A DNA stretch of 33,118 bases, from positions 1-33,118 of the forward strand of contig CAITHK010000139.1 in assembly GCA_903892175.1 (NCBI GenBank). The letters are read 5' to 3'. The notes beneath the pieces were generated by a model that made no database searches, was not told the DNA's origin, and saw only the letters and a list, made by a program, of their open reading frames with translations. The stretch is from an uncultured Burkholderiales bacterium. Lineage in GTDB: Bacteria > Pseudomonadota > Gammaproteobacteria > Burkholderiales > Burkholderiaceae_C. This document shows, piece after piece, positions 28,073 to 33,118 of this stretch (its first letter is position 1; each line of letters begins with the position of its first letter). The position numbers and the translations under genes were made by a program.

Positions 28073-29116
28073 TTGAAGAAAAGACAAACCATTCTATCGG
28101 CAGTGCCGACATCCATCATCCCCACCGAGGGGGATGCTTTGCTGGACGATACGGTCGATGTGGTGGAGGGCCCTGAGGAGGAATGGCGTGAGCTGGCTAT
28201 TCCCACCACGCTGCATGGCGAGCGCTTGGACCGAGCCTTGGCGATTTTGTTGCCTGAGTTCTCACGCAGTTTTTCTCAGCAGCTCTTGAACGAGGGTTGC
28301 GTCAGCAGTCTGTTGCCTGTGTCGCATGAGGTTCACAAGGCTTCGGCCCGCGTGCGCATGGGGCAGCGCTACCGCGTCACCTTGCGGCCTACGCCGCAAA
28401 GTCAGGCCTTCAAGCCCGAAGCCATGGCCTTGGATGTGGTTTATCAAGACGAGGATTTGCGGGTCCTCCACAAGCCAGCCGGTTTGGTGGTGCATCCAGC
28501 CCCTGGCAATTGGAGCGGTACCTTGCTCAATGGTTTGTTGGCGCTCGATCCTCAAGCCGTCATGCTGCCCAGGGCAGGCATCGTGCATCGCTTAGACAAA
28601 GACACCAGTGGCTTGATGGTGGTGGCGCGCACCCGCCGCTGCATGGACGCTTTGGTGGCCATGATTGGCGCGCGTGAGGTGCACCGCGAATACTGGGCCA
28701 TTGCGTACCGCAGCTGGAATGGCGCCAAACGGCGCGAGGTGGAAGCTGCTGTGGGGCGTGACCCACGCAACCGCTTGCGCATGGCGGTGGTCGACTTGAC
28801 CCGACAAAGTGGCAAAGAAGCCCACACCACTTTGGATTGCTTGGACACCCAAGACGAGGCCTGTTTGGTGCAGTGCACGCTGCACAGCGGGCGCACCCAC
28901 CAAATTCGGGTCCACATGGCCCACATCGGTCACCCCTTGTTGGGCGACTCTTTGTATGCCGGCCCCATGGGGCTGGGGATCAGCCGCCAAGCCTTGCATG
29001 CTTTTCGCTTGAGCTTTGCCCACCCCATCACCGCACAACCCCTGGTGTTTGAGTCCCCATTGCCAACCGACATGGTGAGCGTGCTGGCAGCCATGGGGCT
29101 GGCCCGCCCGGCCTGA
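28073..29116 (+). CDS. rluD: 23S rRNA pseudouridine(1911/1915/1917) synthase RluD
   Basis: IVHRLDKDTSGLMVVART catalytic motif, LHKPAGLVVHPAPGN, HSGRTHQIRVHMAHIGHPLLGDSLY. Start uncertain. Confidence 0.94.
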   Translation: MKKRQTILSAVPTSIIPTEGDALLDDTVDVVEGPEEEWRELAIPTTLHGERLDRALAILLPEFSRSFSQQLLNEGCVSSLLPVSHEVHKASARVRMGQRYRVTLRPTPQSQAFKPEAMALDVVYQDEDLRVLHKPAGLVVHPAPGNWSGTLLNGLLALDPQAVMLPRAGIVHRLDKDTSGLMVVARTRRCMDALVAMIGAREVHREYWAIAYRSWNGAKRREVEAAVGRDPRNRLRMAVVDLTRQSGKEAHTTLDCLDTQDEACLVQCTLHSGRTHQIRVHMAHIGHPLLGDSLYAGPMGLGISRQALHAFRLSFAHPITAQPLVFESPLPTDMVSVLAAMGLARPA

Positions 29117-29129
29117 AATCTGGGCCCAA

Positions 29130-29264
29130 GCAATGCCCTTACAATCAAAGGGCACGCTTGTGAAAGCGGTGAGCCCTTTGGCTCTGACTTGCGATTGCTC
29201 TTAACCCAGGTGGTACCTCACCCCTGATGCAATGCCCTTGACCGTCCCGAGATAGATTTTCGGG
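29130..29264 (+). ncRNA. Candidate structured RNA or leader in the rluD-scpB intergenic region
   Basis: AAGGGCA (29148-29154) can pair with either TGCCCTT copy (29134-29140 or 29233-29239). Nested GGTGAG (29168-29173)/CTCACC (29217-29222). CCCGA (29246-29250)/TCGGG (29260-29264) hairpin. Confidence 0.3.
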
Positions 29265-29300
29265 GCCCCTTATCAATCTTGCCCCGGAATATTGCAGACG

Positions 29301-30006
<706 letters not shown>

Positions 30007-30035
<29 letters not shown>

Positions 30036-31272
30036 AAACCACGACGACGGGGCCACCTTGCCCCACGAGCCGGTGATCGAGTTCGCCGACGTCGTGTCGG
30101 GCGAGTTTGACGTCCAAGCCACCCGCGAAGACGAGGGCCTGAGCAAACGCGTGTTGTTGCCCCAACCCGAGTCGCCCAAGCTGCACAAGGTGTTGGCGCA
30201 GTCGGGTCTGGGATCGCGCATCGAGATGGAAAAACTGATCGCCCAAGGCCATGTGGCGGTCAACAACGTGCCCGCCCACGTCGGTCAGCGGGTGCAGTTC
30301 GGCGACCAAATCAAGGTCAACGGCAAGCAGCTCAAAGTGCGCATTGCACCCCCGCCACCACGTGTGATCGCGTACCACAAGCCAGCCGGTGAAGTGGTGA
30401 CCAACGATGACCCACAAAACAGACCCACCGTGTTTCGCCGTTTGCCACGCCTGTACCAAGGCAAATGGCAGTCAGTGGGGCGCTTGGACTTGAACACCGA
30501 AGGTTTGCTCTTGTTCACCAGCTCTGGCGAGTTGGCCAACCAGCTGATGCACCCACGCTTTGGTTTGCAGCGCGAATACGCGGTGCGCTCTTTGGGCAAG
30601 CTCAGCATGGAGCAAAAGCAGCAATTGGTCGATGGCATTCAACTCGACGATGGTCCGGCCCAGTTTGGCTCGATCGAAGAGGGCGGCGGCGAAGGCTCCA
30701 ATTGTTGGTACCGCGTCACCATCTCCGAAGGTCGTAACCGCGAGGTGCGCCGCATGTTTGAAGCGGCGGGCCATGCGGTCAGCCGGTTGATCCGCATTCG
30801 TTATGGCGCCATGGTGCTGCCACGTGGCTTGAAACGCGGCGCTTTTGTCGAGTTGGGCGAGCGTGACATCCGCGCCCTGATGGAGGCTGCGGGTGCGCAG
30901 GCTCCCCTAGAGAGCGGCCCAGCCCACAACCACCGCACCGAGCGTGCAAGCAGCCGCCGTCGCGGCAACAGTGTGGGCCCCCGTCCTTCTTACCCGCGTG
31001 CCCCCGAAGAGCGCAACACAGGCCCAGAGCGCTTGGTGCGCACCGAGCGCAAACGGGGCGGCAAAACGCCTCCCATGCCGGTGCGTCAAGCACAGCCGGA
31101 TCCGATGCAAACCTCGGTCGGCTACATCGGTGCCGACAGTTTTGACATGGAACGTCAGCGCAAAAAAGACGGGCAACGCGCTTTCAAAGCGGGTCTGGTG
31201 CGCGGTGGCAAGCCGGTGACGGGGGGGCGTGCGCCCGCGCTGCCTAAGCGTGGCGGACGTGGCCCACGCTGA
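30007..31272 (+). CDS. rluB: 23S rRNA pseudouridine(2605) synthase RluB
   Basis: S4 domain, [75 protein letters not shown]; basic disordered tail. Confidence 0.94.
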
Positions 31273-31385
31273 CCCTGGGCCCAGACCTCTGACCGACTCG
31301 TGTGGTTGACTTAGAACGGTTAAAATAAGAGGCTTCGCACTTGGCGAACCAAAGTTTTTAAAACGACTCCTTAGGAAAATAGAAA

Positions 31386-31811
31386 ATGACGATCGAACGC
31401 ACCCTCTCCATCATCAAGCCTGACGCCGTGGCCAAAAACGTGATTGGCCAGATCTACGCCCGTTTTGAGGCCGCTGGTTTGAAAGTGATCGCCGCTCGCA
31501 TGGCCCATCTGTCGCGTGGCGAAGCTGAAGCTTTTTACGCGGTTCACAAAGAGCGTCCATTCTTCAAAGATTTGGTCGACTTCATGGTCTCAGGCCCCGT
31601 CATGATCCAAGTCTTGCAAGGCGAGAACGCCATTTTGAAAAACCGTGACCTGATGGGCGCGACCGATCCGAAGAAAGCCGCTGCCGGCACCATCCGTGCT
31701 GACTTTGCAGACAGCATCGACGCCAATGCAGTTCACGGTTCCGACGCAGCTGAAACAGCTGCCGTCGAAATCGGTTTCTTCTTTGCTGGCATGAACGTTT
31801 ACGGTCACTGA
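31386..31811 (+). CDS. ndk: Nucleoside diphosphate kinase
   Basis: [37 protein letters not shown], active site [20 protein letters not shown]. Confidence 0.98.
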   Translation: MTIERTLSIIKPDAVAKNVIGQIYARFEAAGLKVIAARMAHLSRGEAEAFYAVHKERPFFKDLVDFMVSGPVMIQVLQGENAILKNRDLMGATDPKKAAAGTIRADFADSIDANAVHGSDAAETAAVEIGFFFAGMNVYGH

Positions 31812-31858
31812 AAGGCAAACGAGGTGGCGGCCCTCCAGCCGCTGCTTCACTGCACACC

Positions 31859-32989
31859 ATGACGGCCAACCTGCTTGATTTTGATCTCGACGGTTTGGCC
31901 GTTTTTTGTGAGCGCCTGGGTGAGAAGCGCTTTCGCGCCACCCAATTGTTTCGTTGGATCCATCAAAAAGGCGCCCAAGATTTTGATCAGATGAGCGACT
32001 TGGCCAAGTCTTTGCGAGAAAAGCTCAAAACCTGTGCTCACGTTGAGCCTTTGAAGCCTATTTCCCAGCACGACTCCCAGGACGGCACCATCAAGTGGTT
32101 GTTTGATGTGGGCGACGGCAACGCCGTCGAGACGGTGTTCATCCCTGAAGACGATCGGGGCACCTTGTGCATCTCGTCCCAAGCCGGCTGTGCCGTGGGG
32201 TGTCGTTTTTGTTCCACCGGACACCAAGGCTTCAGCCGCAACTTAACCTCGGGTGAGATCGTTTCTCAGCTCTGGTTTGCCGAGCATTTTTTACGGAAAA
32301 AATTCAACACTCCCGATCGCGTCATTTCTAACGTGGTGATGATGGGCATGGGTGAGCCTCTGCAAAACTACCATGCCTTGGTGCCTGCTTTGCGCACCAT
32401 GCTTGACGACCATGGCTATGGCTTGTCGCGCCGTCGTGTCACGGTGTCGACCTCGGGCGTGGTGCCCATGATGGACCGTCTGGGGGACGATTGCCCGGTG
32501 GCACTGGCGGTGTCTTTGCATGCGCCCACCGATGCGCTGCGTGACAACCTGGTGCCTCTCAACCGCAAGTACCCCTTGCACGAATTGATGGATGCCTGCC
32601 GCCGCTACTTGGCCCATGCACCGCGCGACTTCATCACCTTTGAATACTGCATGCTCGATGGGGTCAATGACCAGCCCGAGCACGCACAGGCCTTGATCGC
32701 TTTGGTCAAGCCCAAGCGTGGTTCGGGCGAGCCGGTGTCGTGCAAGTTCAACCTGATTCCCTTCAACCCATTTCCGGCTTCAGGCCTGACGCGCTCCAGT
32801 GCGGCCACAGTCAAAGCCTTTGCAGAGCAACTCATCGCAGCAGGCATCGTCACCACCGTGCGTAAAACTCGGGGTGATGACATCGATGCCGCCTGTGGTC
32901 AATTGGCTGGCGATGTACAAGACCGCACCCAGGTCGAGACACGAATGGCCAAACAGCGCGTGATTGCGCTGACGCAGGTGGTGTCATGA
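31859..32989 (+). CDS. rlmN: 23S rRNA/tRNA adenine C2-methyltransferase RlmN (radical SAM)
   Basis: [30 protein letters not shown] (CxxxCxxC), [26 protein letters not shown]. Confidence 0.97.
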   Translation: MTANLLDFDLDGLAVFCERLGEKRFRATQLFRWIHQKGAQDFDQMSDLAKSLREKLKTCAHVEPLKPISQHDSQDGTIKWLFDVGDGNAVETVFIPEDDRGTLCISSQAGCAVGCRFCSTGHQGFSRNLTSGEIVSQLWFAEHFLRKKFNTPDRVISNVVMMGMGEPLQNYHALVPALRTMLDDHGYGLSRRRVTVSTSGVVPMMDRLGDDCPVALAVSLHAPTDALRDNLVPLNRKYPLHELMDACRRYLAHAPRDFITFEYCMLDGVNDQPEHAQALIALVKPKRGSGEPVSCKFNLIPFNPFPASGLTRSSAATVKAFAEQLIAAGIVTTVRKTRGDDIDAACGQLAGDVQDRTQVETRMAKQRVIALTQVVS

Positions 32990-33118
32990 GAACGCTGTGC
33001 GGGCCCTTTCACCGTGTTGCTTGGGTCTGGCTGTGCCAACTGCGTGCCGGCCGCTTCAACGAGGCGCGACTGAGCAGGCTAACCTCTTTGCCGATGGAGT
33101 CTCGCAACCCCATAGCCC
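32986..33118 (+). CDS. Partial CDS running off the window end; pilF is the usual neighbour here but is not confirmed
   Basis: ATG at 32986 overlaps the rlmN stop (ATGA) and stays open to the window end ([24 protein letters not shown]...). Frame uncertain. Confidence 0.3.
   Translation, partial: MRTLCGPFHRVAWVWLCQLRAGRFNEARLSRLTSLPMESRNPIA

Noticed and set aside
30900-31272. Arg/Lys/Pro-rich low-complexity tail of RluB
   Set aside because: Basic disordered C-terminal extensions are common in betaproteobacterial RluB.

Overview
The window is about 33 kb of a high-GC betaproteobacterial chromosome. Gene content and order (ndk-rlmN, bamD/rluD, scpB-rluB, sucAB-lpd-zapE) look like Burkholderiales, probably Comamonadaceae. 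Most of it is dense housekeeping sequence: prpE, sucA-sucB-lpd, zapE, a DinG-family helicase, bamD, rluD, scpB, rluB, ndk, rlmN, dusC, a RIO-type kinase, an RbgA/YlqF GTPase, an RNase D-like exonuclease and an NlpC/P60 hydrolase. The left end is more accessory, with degraded ORF6N-like and DUF2130-like remnants, a Phd/RelE-ParE toxin-antitoxin pair and a FitAB/VapBC-type pair. I saw no CRISPR array, rRNA, tRNA or transposase. Best leads: (i) a tight co-directional cluster of a minimal J-domain protein, three uncharacterised proteins and a DTW-domain tRNA-modification enzyme; (ii) an S4/RluF-like pseudouridine synthase homolog that has lost the catalytic Asp motif, while two canonical paralogs lie in the same window; (iii) a perfect 8-bp inverted repeat that would sequester the prpE Shine-Dalgarno; (iv) a rluD-scpB intergenic region with mutually exclusive pairing options; (v) a sucA leader hairpin matching the known Burkholderiales sucA RNA setting; (vi) a translationally coupled dusC-RIO kinase-unknown-MFS block. 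All family assignments come from motif recognition by eye. No searches or folding programs were run.
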